Assembly (NCBI GenBank): GCA_024276015.1
Contig: JAJRXZ010000062.1
Location: 1-58,470 of the forward strand
From: Spirochaetota bacterium
Lineage (GTDB): Bacteria > Spirochaetota > UBA4802 > UBA5550
Length of the DNA: 58,470 nucleotides
Direction of reading: 5' to 3'
Under the pieces are notes generated by a model that searched no databases, had not been told where the DNA came from, and saw only the letters and a list, made by a program, of their open reading frames with translations. Every line of letters starts with the position of its first letter. The stretch's first letter is position 1. Both the position numbers and the translations under genes were made by a program. Positions 34,518 through 42,596 of the stretch are shown piece after piece.

Positions 34518-35702
34518 TTAATGGAGCCTGCTTTTGCCTCCCAGCAAAAATTTAACTCCTTCGTCAAGGCCCTCAAGGGTTAATTCAAACATGGGAAATA
34601 TCTCATTAACCATGCTTATTGTCTTATTGTAATCCCAAGCTCTCCTTTGAATGGGATTCAGCCATATTGAATCCCTGAATTTATCCCTTATCCTTTGAAG
34701 CCAGACAATACCGGGTGTATCATTGTTATACCAGTATTCAACTGCCCCGTTTGCCCATGTAAGCTCATAAGGAGACATAGCTGCATCACCGACAATTATA
34801 AGCTTATAATCGTTATCTTCGCTTTTCAGAAAATCCGGAGTTGATATTGAATCGTTTCTCTCCATATCCCTCCACAGGTGCTGGTACGGACAGTTGTGAA
34901 AATAAAAGTGTTTAAATTTGCTTATCTGAGACGACGCAGCTGAGAATAATCTCTCAACCAGCTCCGAATATGGAGTCATGGATCCGCCAACGTCCATCAG
35001 AAGGATCACTTTAGAGGCCTTCTTCTCCTTCTTCTCCCAGATCAACTCTATTTCACCGGCATTTTTACATGTAGCGTCAATAGTGCTGTCCAGGTCAAGC
35101 TTCTCTCCTTCGCCCACAGGCAGAAGAGATCTCAGGTGCGAAAGGGCAACTTTCATCTGCCGCGTATCAAGAGTCCTGTCGCTGGAATAATTTCTGAAGG
35201 ATCTCTTTTCAGCTATTTGTACCGCTCTTTTATGTCTTGAAACACCCTGGCCGATTCTGATACCGGCAGGATTATAACCCCAGGCTCCCTGCGTTGATCT
35301 GCCGCCCGTACCAATCCGTTTATTTCCTCCCACATGATCCTTATAATGCTCTCCGGCAAGCTGTTCCTCAAAATTCTTTAATATCTGATCCAGGTCCAGT
35401 TCTTCCATCTGCCTCTTCTCTTCTTCAGAGAGATTCAATTCCTTCACCTTTTTCAGGCCATCGAGAATCTTCCGCATGATCTCATCCGTAGTTTCAATGC
35501 CCTTAAAGGAATCAAGAAAAGCCATATCATATTTGTCAAAGTAGATCTCATTCTTCACCAGAATGGATCTGGCTATCTGATAAAAATGAATTAAACTGCA
35601 ATTGTTGAGATTCAGCGAAAGGGCATGATGAAGCGTAATCCATTCATGAATTGAAACCGGAACTCCATATGCTTTTAAATTAAAGAAGAAATCAATAAAC
35701 AT
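34518..35702 (-). CDS. CoxE-like VWA-domain protein
   Basis: About 394 residues. The N-terminal helical part (MFIDFFFNLKAYGVPVSIHEW) and long charged linker are as in CoxE/YehP-like proteins. The C-terminal VWA domain has VILLMDVGGSMTPYSELVERLF, where the usual DxSxS metal motif is DVGGS, so the first Ser is Gly. I choose the ATG at 35702 because it overlaps the stop of the shifted moxR frame (AATGTTTATTGA), and homology starts there. MoxR/VWA pairs work as chaperone-type modules that insert cofactors or remodel complexes. Confidence 0.85.
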   Translation of the reverse strand: MFIDFFFNLKAYGVPVSIHEWITLHHALSLNLNNCSLIHFYQIARSILVKNEIYFDKYDMAFLDSFKGIETTDEIMRKILDGLKKVKELNLSEEEKRQMEELDLDQILKNFEEQLAGEHYKDHVGGNKRIGTGGRSTQGAWGYNPAGIRIGQGVSRHKRAVQIAEKRSFRNYSSDRTLDTRQMKVALSHLRSLLPVGEGEKLDLDSTIDATCKNAGEIELIWEKKEKKASKVILLMDVGGSMTPYSELVERLFSAASSQISKFKHFYFHNCPYQHLWRDMERNDSISTPDFLKSEDNDYKLIIVGDAAMSPYELTWANGAVEYWYNNDTPGIVWLQRIRDKFRDSIWLNPIQRRAWDYNKTISMVNEIFPMFELTLEGLDEGVKFLLGGKSRLH

Positions 35703-36545
35703 TCCTGGCCCTCTTACTTGTACTATATGCATAATGCATTTTATCAGTATTATTGATCAGATCAAAATCTTCTTTTTTCTTTATCAGCGCTCCAAGAAAG
35801 GGCATCTCTTTCTCAACTTTCCTTGGAGATATCCCCCCTGCAATTAGAGCCTGAATCCAGTCAATCAATTCGCTTGTTGAAGGCTTTTTTCTAGCATATC
35901 AAATTTTCTGATCAAATAGAATTTTTTTAAGGCTTCCTTCATTAATTTAGCCTCAATATCGGGGTAATGGACTTTTATAATATCTATCATTAAATTCTCT
36001 TCCGGAAAATCAATATAGTGAAAGACGCATCGGCGCAAAAAAGGATCGGGCAGTTCTTTTTCACTGTTAGATGTTATGATCACAATGGGTCTGTGCTTTG
36101 CTCTGATAGTCTCTCCGGTTTCCGGAATATAGAAACTCATCTCATCCAGCTCATTCAGGAGGTCATTGGGAAATTCAAGTTCCGCTTTATCTATCTCATC
36201 AATAAGCAAGACTACCTGCTCTTCAGAGTTAAAAGCTTCCCCCAGCTTGCCCAGTTTAATATACTGTTTTATATCGGTTATATCCTTATCGCCGAATCTG
36301 GCATCATTGAGCCTCTGAACAGTATCATATACATAGAGCCCTTCCTTTGCTTTAGTGGTTGATTTCACATTCCAGACAATTATCTTCTTATCAAGACCTT
36401 TTGCTATGGAATGGGCAAGCAAAGTTTTACCTGTACCCGGCTCCCCCTTGACAAGCAAGGGCCTGCCCAGAGCTATTGACACATTAACGCTGTCCATTAA
36501 CTGCGGAGATAATACATATTCATCGGTTCCTTTAAAATAATTCAT
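35692..36545 (-). CDS. MoxR-type AAA ATPase with apparent -1 frameshift
   Basis: The AAA core is complete: Walker A GEPGTGKT (about 35-42), Walker B VVLLIDEIDKAE, sensor 1 IVITSN, and the arginine finger in FLRRCVFHYI. The upstream frame stops after 226 residues at 35865. The next frame continues in perfect family style: KKPSTSELIDWIQALIAGG, then ISPRKVEKEMPFLGALIKKK, ending NVY at 35692 and overlapping the CoxE start. The junction is an A6 run (plus strand T6 at 35885-35890). A lost A, an assembly error, or ribosomal slippage on Lys codons would each give the full 284-residue protein. Confidence 0.85.
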
Positions 36546-36604
36546 AAACGCTTTCCTTTATCATTATTAAATTAATCATTCAGCTGCATAATTTTTGATC
36601 AGGG

Positions 36605-37345
36605 TTATTTTATTGCCAGAATATTTTCTACGGTTTTTGCTGCAATCTTAATATAATCACTTTTTTTTAATAAATCACTGTAATTTATTTTTATTTCTTC
36701 CCTTTTTCTGTTATTAACAAAAACAATAATTTCCAGGCCTTTGACATTCTTTCTTCTGCAATAACCGGTTTTGCAGAACCTGCAATTTGAAAAGACCAGT
36801 TTCATCTTTTTATTCTCAATTCTATTCCGGTAAACCCGAATATGGATCTGCCTTTCAATTTCATCAAAAAACTTCTTTATATATCTGTTGATATTATCAT
36901 CTGAATACTGAGGCGAATATATTATCTCAGCATAAAAGCTCCCTCTTCTGACCGTCTTTTTTAGCTCTTTGATTTCAAGGCCGTAGGGAGTTCTGCCGTC
37001 CATGGATATTTTCTTTATGGTTCCATCCGGATATCTATACTCTACAGTACCGTCATAATCAAAGAAAATAATGACACCATCGGGCGCAAAGATCTCTCTC
37101 CTCCCGTCATTATATCTTACTATTTTTGTTTTATCCCTGAGTATAGCTGTTTCCTTGTGTTTAAACTTAAATATTGTAGTGCCGTCACTCTTTTTATAAA
37201 TTTCCCTGTCGTTATTCCTCTTTACAAGTTTTGCGCCATAGTAATTGAAATTCAGTACATAGGCAAAGAGCGGACATGCAATGATCAGCAGTGATCCTGC
37301 AAGTACTAAAGGGGTTGATTTTCTGTTACTTCGACGTTTCAGCAT
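36605..37345 (-). CDS. Secreted or anchored protein with TCP10/CPAP-like G-box repeats
   Basis: 246 residues. A hydrophobic segment (about 13-30) follows a basic N-terminus, so it is exported or anchored. Residues about 40-120 contain six DG turns (KKSDGT, RYNDGR, APDGV, DYDGT, YPDGT, SMDGR) spaced along single beta strands. This is the layout of the G-box repeats in TCP10/CPAP C-terminal domains, which build an open beta sheet. The C-terminal half has a Cys cluster, CRFCKTGYC, that could bind metal. It starts 6 bases after purD. The function is unknown. Confidence 0.7.
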   Translation of the reverse strand: MLKRRSNRKSTPLVLAGSLLIIACPLFAYVLNFNYYGAKLVKRNNDREIYKKSDGTTIFKFKHKETAILRDKTKIVRYNDGRREIFAPDGVIIFFDYDGTVEYRYPDGTIKKISMDGRTPYGLEIKELKKTVRRGSFYAEIIYSPQYSDDNINRYIKKFFDEIERQIHIRVYRNRIENKKMKLVFSNCRFCKTGYCRRKNVKGLEIIVFVNNRKREEIKINYSDLLKKSDYIKIAAKTVENILAIK

Positions 37346-37351
37346 AAATCT

Positions 37352-38593
37352 TTACAGAGCGCGGTATGCAATATCTTTTCTGAAAAAAGCTCCGTCAAAG
37401 TGTATTTTATTGATTTCACTGTAAAGACGGTCCCTTGCATCCTTTAATGTGTCTCCGGTACACGTTACATTCAAAACTCTTCCTCCGTTTGTATAACACC
37501 TGCCATTCTCTTTTTTTGTTCCTGCATGAAAGACGATAATATCATCCGATAGATCGTCAAGACCGCGAATCTCCTTTCCCTTTTCATAACCGCCCGGATA
37601 ACCGCCCGATGACATAACTACGGTTATGGAATGTTTGTTTTTAAAAAAAATATCAATTTTATCAAGAGAACCCTTTACAGCGGCCTCGATAATGTCGCCA
37701 AGTCTTCCTTCAAGAAGAGGAAGAACAGCCTGGATCTCCGGATCTCCGAAACGCACATTAAACTCCAAAACACTGATCCCATCATCAGTGATCATCAATC
37801 CCGCATAAAGAACGCCTTTAAATGGAATGCCTTCCTTCTTCATTCCATCAACAGCGGGTTTCATTATCTTTTTGTAAACGAAGTCAAGCCTTTCATCTGT
37901 CATTACAGGAGCAGGTGCATAGGCTCCCATTCCTCCTGTATTGGGTCCCTTGTCGCCGTCAAATATCCTTTTATGATCCTGAGACGGAACAAGCATCTTG
38001 ACATTATTACCGTCACAGATGCCCAGTATTGATGCTTCTTCACCAACCAGGTGATCTTCAACAAAGACTTTATCATTTTCCTTTACCATTTTGCTTATAA
38101 ACTTCAGAGCTTCGTCCCTATGCTCAGGTATACCTACGCCTTTGCCAGCCGCAAGGCCGTCAAGTTTAATTACAATGGGATAATTATCAACAGTGTCAAT
38201 GTATTTAAGCAATTCCTCTTTATTCGCGAATTCCTTATGATTACATGTAGGAATATTATATTTGTTCATTATCTGCTTGGCAAAGAGTTTGCTGCTTTCA
38301 AGCCGCGCCGCTTTTTTTGAAGGCCCGAATACCTGTATATTTCTCTCTTCAAGATAATCCGCAATACCTGCAGAAAGGGGAGCTTCAGGTCCCACTATAA
38401 CCATATCAATATTTTTCTCCTTAACAAATCCGGCAATACCTTCAAAATCATCTGCCGAAATTCCAACTCTTAGTTTTTCTTTAATTCCTCCATTACCCGG
38501 CGTAACATAAACCTCATCGGAACTCCCGTCAGTTGACAGCCTCCATGCAAGGGCATGCTCCCTTCCTCCTGACCCGACTATTAGATATTTCAT
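37352..38593 (-). CDS. purD: Phosphoribosylamine-glycine ligase
   Basis: Makes GAR from phosphoribosylamine, glycine and ATP. 413 residues, normal. MKYLIVGSGGREHALAWRL opens the N domain; VIKLDGLAAGKGVGIPEHRDEA is in the ATP-grasp part, with SQDHKRIFDGDKGPNTGGMGAYAP and LEFNVRFGDPEIQAVLPLL. GGAGGAATT precedes the ATG. It heads a minus-strand run with the G-box protein, moxR and coxE. Its 5' region contains two hairpins. Confidence 0.97.
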   Translation of the reverse strand: MKYLIVGSGGREHALAWRLSTDGSSDEVYVTPGNGGIKEKLRVGISADDFEGIAGFVKEKNIDMVIVGPEAPLSAGIADYLEERNIQVFGPSKKAARLESSKLFAKQIMNKYNIPTCNHKEFANKEELLKYIDTVDNYPIVIKLDGLAAGKGVGIPEHRDEALKFISKMVKENDKVFVEDHLVGEEASILGICDGNNVKMLVPSQDHKRIFDGDKGPNTGGMGAYAPAPVMTDERLDFVYKKIMKPAVDGMKKEGIPFKGVLYAGLMITDDGISVLEFNVRFGDPEIQAVLPLLEGRLGDIIEAAVKGSLDKIDIFFKNKHSITVVMSSGGYPGGYEKGKEIRGLDDLSDDIIVFHAGTKKENGRCYTNGGRVLNVTCTGDTLKDARDRLYSEINKIHFDGAFFRKDIAYRAL

Positions 38594-38690
38594 AATTCCT
38601 CCATTTTATGCAGGTTATTCACATTTTATTAATAATTGTTAATAACTCTGTTAAAAAATGAGCGCCTTTGTAATTATATCAAAAAGCATC

Positions 38691-38777
38691 GATTTTGTCC
38701 CTTGACAAAGGGCAAAATCCTGATCAAATCATATACCGATTCATTTAATATGGAAATTTTCAGTGATGATCGGTATA
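38691..38777 (-). promoter_or_regulatory. Two hairpins in the purD-glpD divergent gap
   Basis: The 412-base gap 38594-39005 holds no gene. Read towards purD, a TATACCGAT/ATCGGTATA pair (9-bp arms at 38769-38777 and 38732-38740) comes first. Next is a bulged stem at 38691-38719 (GATTTTG / CAAAATC plus CCCTT / AAGGG), then T5 a few bases on. This resembles a leader with an attenuator ahead of purD. No known riboswitch consensus was recognised. Confidence 0.4.
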
Positions 38778-38957
38778 ACAATTATTTTATAGTACTATGC
38801 ACCTCTGAATCTGATATATTTTGAACAAATTGCTATAATACAAAGAACGATATAAATCAATATTATGTCAGGTATAAAAAAATCAAACAAAAAATTATAA
38901 AAATACTTATTTGCGGCAACGGTTCCGTGAGGGCTGATAAATGATCTGCCTTTTTGC

Positions 38958-38987
38958 TTGACTATCTCCGTAAGCAAATCATATATT
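38958..38987 (+). promoter_or_regulatory. Promoter for glpD
   Basis: TTGACT at 38958-38963, an 18-base spacer and TATATT at 38982-38987. The ATG is only 18 bases past the -10 box and there is no ribosome binding site, so the mRNA would have a very short leader. Confidence 0.5.
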
Positions 38988-39005
38988 ACTTATGGTTAAA
39001 ATAAT

Positions 39006-40637
39006 ATGAAAAGATTTATTGAAACATATAACAACGAAAACTTTGATATCATAATCATCGGAGGGGGCATTTCCGGCGCCGCAGCTGCCTATGATGCGGC
39101 ATGCAGAGGTCTTAAAGTCGCTCTTGTTGAAAAGAACGATTTCGGCAGCGCAACATCTGCTGCAACATCAAAATTAATTCATGGAGGATTAAGGTATCTT
39201 GCAAATCTTGAATTCGGACTGGTGAGAGAATCCTTAAAAGAACGAAGAATTCTATCCGATATTGCTCCCAATTATGTTTATCCCATTCCGATTATGATAC
39301 CCGGATATGAAGATAATAAATACAACAAATGGAAACTTAAATCGGGAATGATGCTCTACGACCTCCTCTCATTTGATAAGGGGCATACAAAAGATGACAG
39401 CAAAAAAATACCCAATCATATATCTTTAACAAGAGAAGAGGTTTTAAAACTGGAACCGGCTCTTGCATGGGACAATCTTTCAGGAGCAATAATCTATTAT
39501 GACTGTATAAATATCTTTCCGGAAAGGCTTACCCTTGCCTTTATTAAATCAGCAGTAAATTACGGAGCTTCCGTATCCAACTATTCAAAAGTCGAAGACT
39601 TCATCTATAAAGACAGCAATATAATTACAGGCGTTAAGGTAAGAGATTTAATAAACAACAAATTAGCAGAGATAAACGGCACTCTTACGATCAATTGTGC
39701 GGGCCCCTGGGCCGATATAGTTCTCAACCTTGCCAAAAAAGACAGCCCTCACCACCAGATCAGAAGGTCTGAGGGAATTCATATTATTACAAAAAAGATA
39801 TTTAATAAACATATAGTGGCATTTGCAACTCCCGAAGGACAGCACTTTTTTATAATTCCCTGGAGAGGCTTCTCTATTATTGGAACAACCGATAAGGATT
39901 ACACTGGAAACCCGGGTGACTATTCTGTAAAAAAGGAAAGCATAGAAGAGCTTCTTCTCCAGGTCAACCGGTCACTCAAAGGTATAGATTTAAAATACAG
40001 CGACGTCATTCACTGTTACGGGGGATTAAGACCCCTTGTAGAAAGCCAGACAAAAAATAGTTACGAATCATCAAGAAAATATGAAATTTTCGATAATTCC
40101 GCTGATGGTATTGAAGGCTTAATAACTGTTGAAGGCGGCAAATACACAACAAGCAGACACCTTGCTGAAAAAGTCATCGATGTTGTGAGAAAAAAAATCG
40201 ACAAAAAATTAAAGAAAACAATCACAGACAAAGAATATCTATACGGTTCGGAAATAAACGATATAAAGACATTCCTTGAGAAAATTAAATCGGAAAATAA
40301 GGATTTTGATGAAAGAACAATTGAATATCTCGGGAAAAACTACGGAACTCAATACAAGGAGATCCTTAATATTGCAAAAGAGAAAAAGATACTATCCGTA
40401 CCTCTGAATAACGACGGAGAAATTCTTGCTCAAGTTGTATATGCGATCCGCAATGAAATGGCATTAACATTAAGCGACATTGTTCTCAGAAGAACAGGGA
40501 TCGGAACACTCGGTGACCCGGGAGGAAAAACACTGAGAAAAGTCGCTTCAATTGCTGCCAAAGAATCAGGGTGGAGCATATTAAAAAAATATAAAGAGTA
40601 TTTAAAAACAAAGAAACAGTTGCAGGTACCCGACTGA
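39006..40637 (+). CDS. glpD: Aerobic glycerol-3-phosphate dehydrogenase
   Basis: Oxidises glycerol-3-phosphate to DHAP at the membrane, passing electrons to quinone. 543 residues, typical. The FAD fold IIIGGGISGAAAAYDAACRGLKVALVEKNDFGSATS is intact, and LIHGGLRYL and the flavin-domain GTTDKDYTGNPGDYSV follow; the C-terminal helical domain includes YAIRNEMALTLSDIVLRRTGIG. Its DHAP product is the precursor used by the neighbouring alkyl-DHAP synthase-like enzyme, 45 bases downstream, so the pair may form an ether-lipid unit. Confidence 0.95.
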   Translation: MKRFIETYNNENFDIIIIGGGISGAAAAYDAACRGLKVALVEKNDFGSATSAATSKLIHGGLRYLANLEFGLVRESLKERRILSDIAPNYVYPIPIMIPGYEDNKYNKWKLKSGMMLYDLLSFDKGHTKDDSKKIPNHISLTREEVLKLEPALAWDNLSGAIIYYDCINIFPERLTLAFIKSAVNYGASVSNYSKVEDFIYKDSNIITGVKVRDLINNKLAEINGTLTINCAGPWADIVLNLAKKDSPHHQIRRSEGIHIITKKIFNKHIVAFATPEGQHFFIIPWRGFSIIGTTDKDYTGNPGDYSVKKESIEELLLQVNRSLKGIDLKYSDVIHCYGGLRPLVESQTKNSYESSRKYEIFDNSADGIEGLITVEGGKYTTSRHLAEKVIDVVRKKIDKKLKKTITDKEYLYGSEINDIKTFLEKIKSENKDFDERTIEYLGKNYGTQYKEILNIAKEKKILSVPLNNDGEILAQVVYAIRNEMALTLSDIVLRRTGIGTLGDPGGKTLRKVASIAAKESGWSILKKYKEYLKTKKQLQVPD

Positions 40638-40682
40638 TCTGTTCGATTCACTCATGTCTGTACACTATTATGAAGAGGAATT

Positions 40683-42404
40683 ATGAAAAAAGGAACCGAT
40701 CGATTTTATCCCTCTTGGCGTGAATCGCCTCCGGAGGAACGCTCTTACAGATCAATATTCAAATGGGGCAGCCCCAATATTTACAAACACCCCAATGCAA
40801 AACTATACAGCCTCCTTAAAAGCAGATTTGATCTTAATGACAGTCATTTTATCAACAGACAAAATGAAGGCGATGAAAAGGTCTCTTTAAGATCAAAGAT
40901 CAATCTTAAAAAAAAACAGATCGATCATTTTAAAAAAATTGCGGGCAAAGAAAATGTATCAACAGAAGAATATGACAGATTAAAATACTCCACAGGAAAA
41001 ACAACTGAAGAAGCATTAATGCTGAGACATGGAATAAAGGACAGAGTATCCGATCTGGTTATTCATCCTCGAAGTAAAAACGATATTATCAAAATTCTGC
41101 AATACTGCCGCAGAGAAAGAATACCGGTTTATCCTTACGGTGCAGGGTCCTCGGTAAATTTCGGCATACGACCCTCACGGGGCGGAATTTCGCTCGTAAT
41201 GAGCACTCATATGAACAGGGTCCTTGAAATCAATGAAATAAACCAGACTGCAACTGTTGAAGCCGGTATAGGGGGCCCTCAATTTGAAGAAACCCTGAAC
41301 AACGCTCCTGCAAAGTTTAATACAAAACTTCAATATACATGCGGCCATTTTCCTCAATCATTTGAATTTTCAACAGTGGGCGGCTGGATCTCTGCGCTGG
41401 GTTCAGGGCAGATGTCAACGTATTATGGAGACGCATCCGACATGGTTATAAGCCAGGAGTATATAACGCCGTCCGGCATAATAAAAACTCACAACTACCC
41501 TGCAGCAGCAACCGGTCCGGATATAGACAGCATCTTAATAGGAAGCGAGGGCGCCTTTGGAATTCTTGTCGAAGCAACATTGAAGATATACAGGTACATG
41601 CCTCAAAACAGAAGAAGGTTCAGCTTTATGTTCCCCTCATGGGAAAATGCCGCTTCCGCATGCAGGGAAATTTCTCAGGCCCAATTCGGCTTTCCTGCTC
41701 TCTTCAGGTTATCTGACCCTGAAGAGACCGATGTTGCGCTAAAGCTCTATAATGTTGAAGGGACAATTCTTGATTCCCTGATCAATCTAAAAGGATACAA
41801 GCCGATGGAAAGATGCCTCCTCATAGGCAGTACCGAAGGAGAGGATAGTTTTTCCGGAAATGTTAAAAATCAGATTAAAAAGGTCTGTAAAAAATTCAAG
41901 GGCATCTATATGACAGGGTATCCGGTAAAAAAATGGGAGCATGGCAGATATACCGACCCATATATGCGCGAAGACCTTCTCGATTACGGTATTATAATCG
42001 ATACACTGGAAACATCCGTAACATGGGATAAATTGGACAGCGTACATAAAGGTGTCAGGGACTTTATTAAAGGCGAGACAGATGCAATATGTATGTCTCA
42101 CTGCTCACATTTCTATATGCAGGGAACGAATCTCTATTTTATCATCATAATGAAAGAAACTTCTATTAGTGACTACAGAAAATTTTTATACGGCATTGTG
42201 GATCAAATCGTAAAAAAGGGCGGTTCTCTCAGCCATCACCACGGAATTGGGAAAATGCTTGCCCCATGGATGGAAAAGTATATTGGAAAAGAACAGATGG
42301 GTATTTTAAGAACCATCAAAAAACATCTGGACCCGAAAAATATTATGAATCCGGGAGGTCAATTGGGGCTGGACCTTCCCGGCAGATTACAGCGCAAATT
42401 ATAA
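40683..42404 (+). CDS. Alkyldihydroxyacetonephosphate synthase-like FAD enzyme
   Basis: 573 residues of the FAD-linked oxidase (VAO) family, reading as the AGPS branch: RYPSW-like WRESPPEE start, FAD domain IPVYPYGAGSSVNFG, GHFPQSFEFSTVGGWI, GSEGAFGILVEATLKIY, then SHHHGIGK near residue 517 (the AGPS catalytic HHH region) and NPGGQLG at the end. AGPS swaps the acyl chain of acyl-DHAP for a fatty alcohol, the first ether-lipid step. D-lactate dehydrogenase-like activity is the alternative, but the His cluster favours AGPS. GAGGAA precedes the start. Confidence 0.85.
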   Translation: MKKGTDRFYPSWRESPPEERSYRSIFKWGSPNIYKHPNAKLYSLLKSRFDLNDSHFINRQNEGDEKVSLRSKINLKKKQIDHFKKIAGKENVSTEEYDRLKYSTGKTTEEALMLRHGIKDRVSDLVIHPRSKNDIIKILQYCRRERIPVYPYGAGSSVNFGIRPSRGGISLVMSTHMNRVLEINEINQTATVEAGIGGPQFEETLNNAPAKFNTKLQYTCGHFPQSFEFSTVGGWISALGSGQMSTYYGDASDMVISQEYITPSGIIKTHNYPAAATGPDIDSILIGSEGAFGILVEATLKIYRYMPQNRRRFSFMFPSWENAASACREISQAQFGFPALFRLSDPEETDVALKLYNVEGTILDSLINLKGYKPMERCLLIGSTEGEDSFSGNVKNQIKKVCKKFKGIYMTGYPVKKWEHGRYTDPYMREDLLDYGIIIDTLETSVTWDKLDSVHKGVRDFIKGETDAICMSHCSHFYMQGTNLYFIIIMKETSISDYRKFLYGIVDQIVKKGGSLSHHHGIGKMLAPWMEKYIGKEQMGILRTIKKHLDPKNIMNPGGQLGLDLPGRLQRKL

Positions 42405-42407
42405 AAA

Positions 42408-42551
42408 ATGGACATTGTAAGGGGATCAATAGTTCCTGAAAATAAAAGACTATATATTGAGGCTCCTTTACCCGATGAATTTAAAGCATTTATAAGAGAG
42501 AAAAAATGTTTTGCGATTCTTACTGACTCATTTAAAAAATTAAAAATTTAA
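42408..42551 (+). CDS. Possible 47-residue protein
   Basis: ATG at 42408, three bases after the alkyl-DHAP synthase stop, TAA at 42549-42551. The sequence (MDIVRGSIVPENKRLYIEAP at the start, ending in a basic LKI) has a balanced composition, unlike random AT-rich DNA. No ribosome binding site is clear except GCGCAAATT, so translation would rely on coupling. It may be a small orphan protein or a degraded tail. It lies before the GAF-HD-GYP gene. Confidence 0.35.
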   Translation: MDIVRGSIVPENKRLYIEAPLPDEFKAFIREKKCFAILTDSFKKLKI

Positions 42552-42596
42552 TATAATTAGCTTGAAATATTAATATTTTATACTGATAATCAGTTC

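Noticed and set aside
38615-38623. Perfect TTATTCACA DnaA box upstream of purD
   Set aside because: A single copy far from other boxes; a nine-base AT-rich site with one free base is expected by chance in 58 kb.
38636-38824. 62-codon plus-strand frame in the purD-glpD gap
   Set aside because: No ribosome site or domain, and it overlaps the hairpins; likely spurious.
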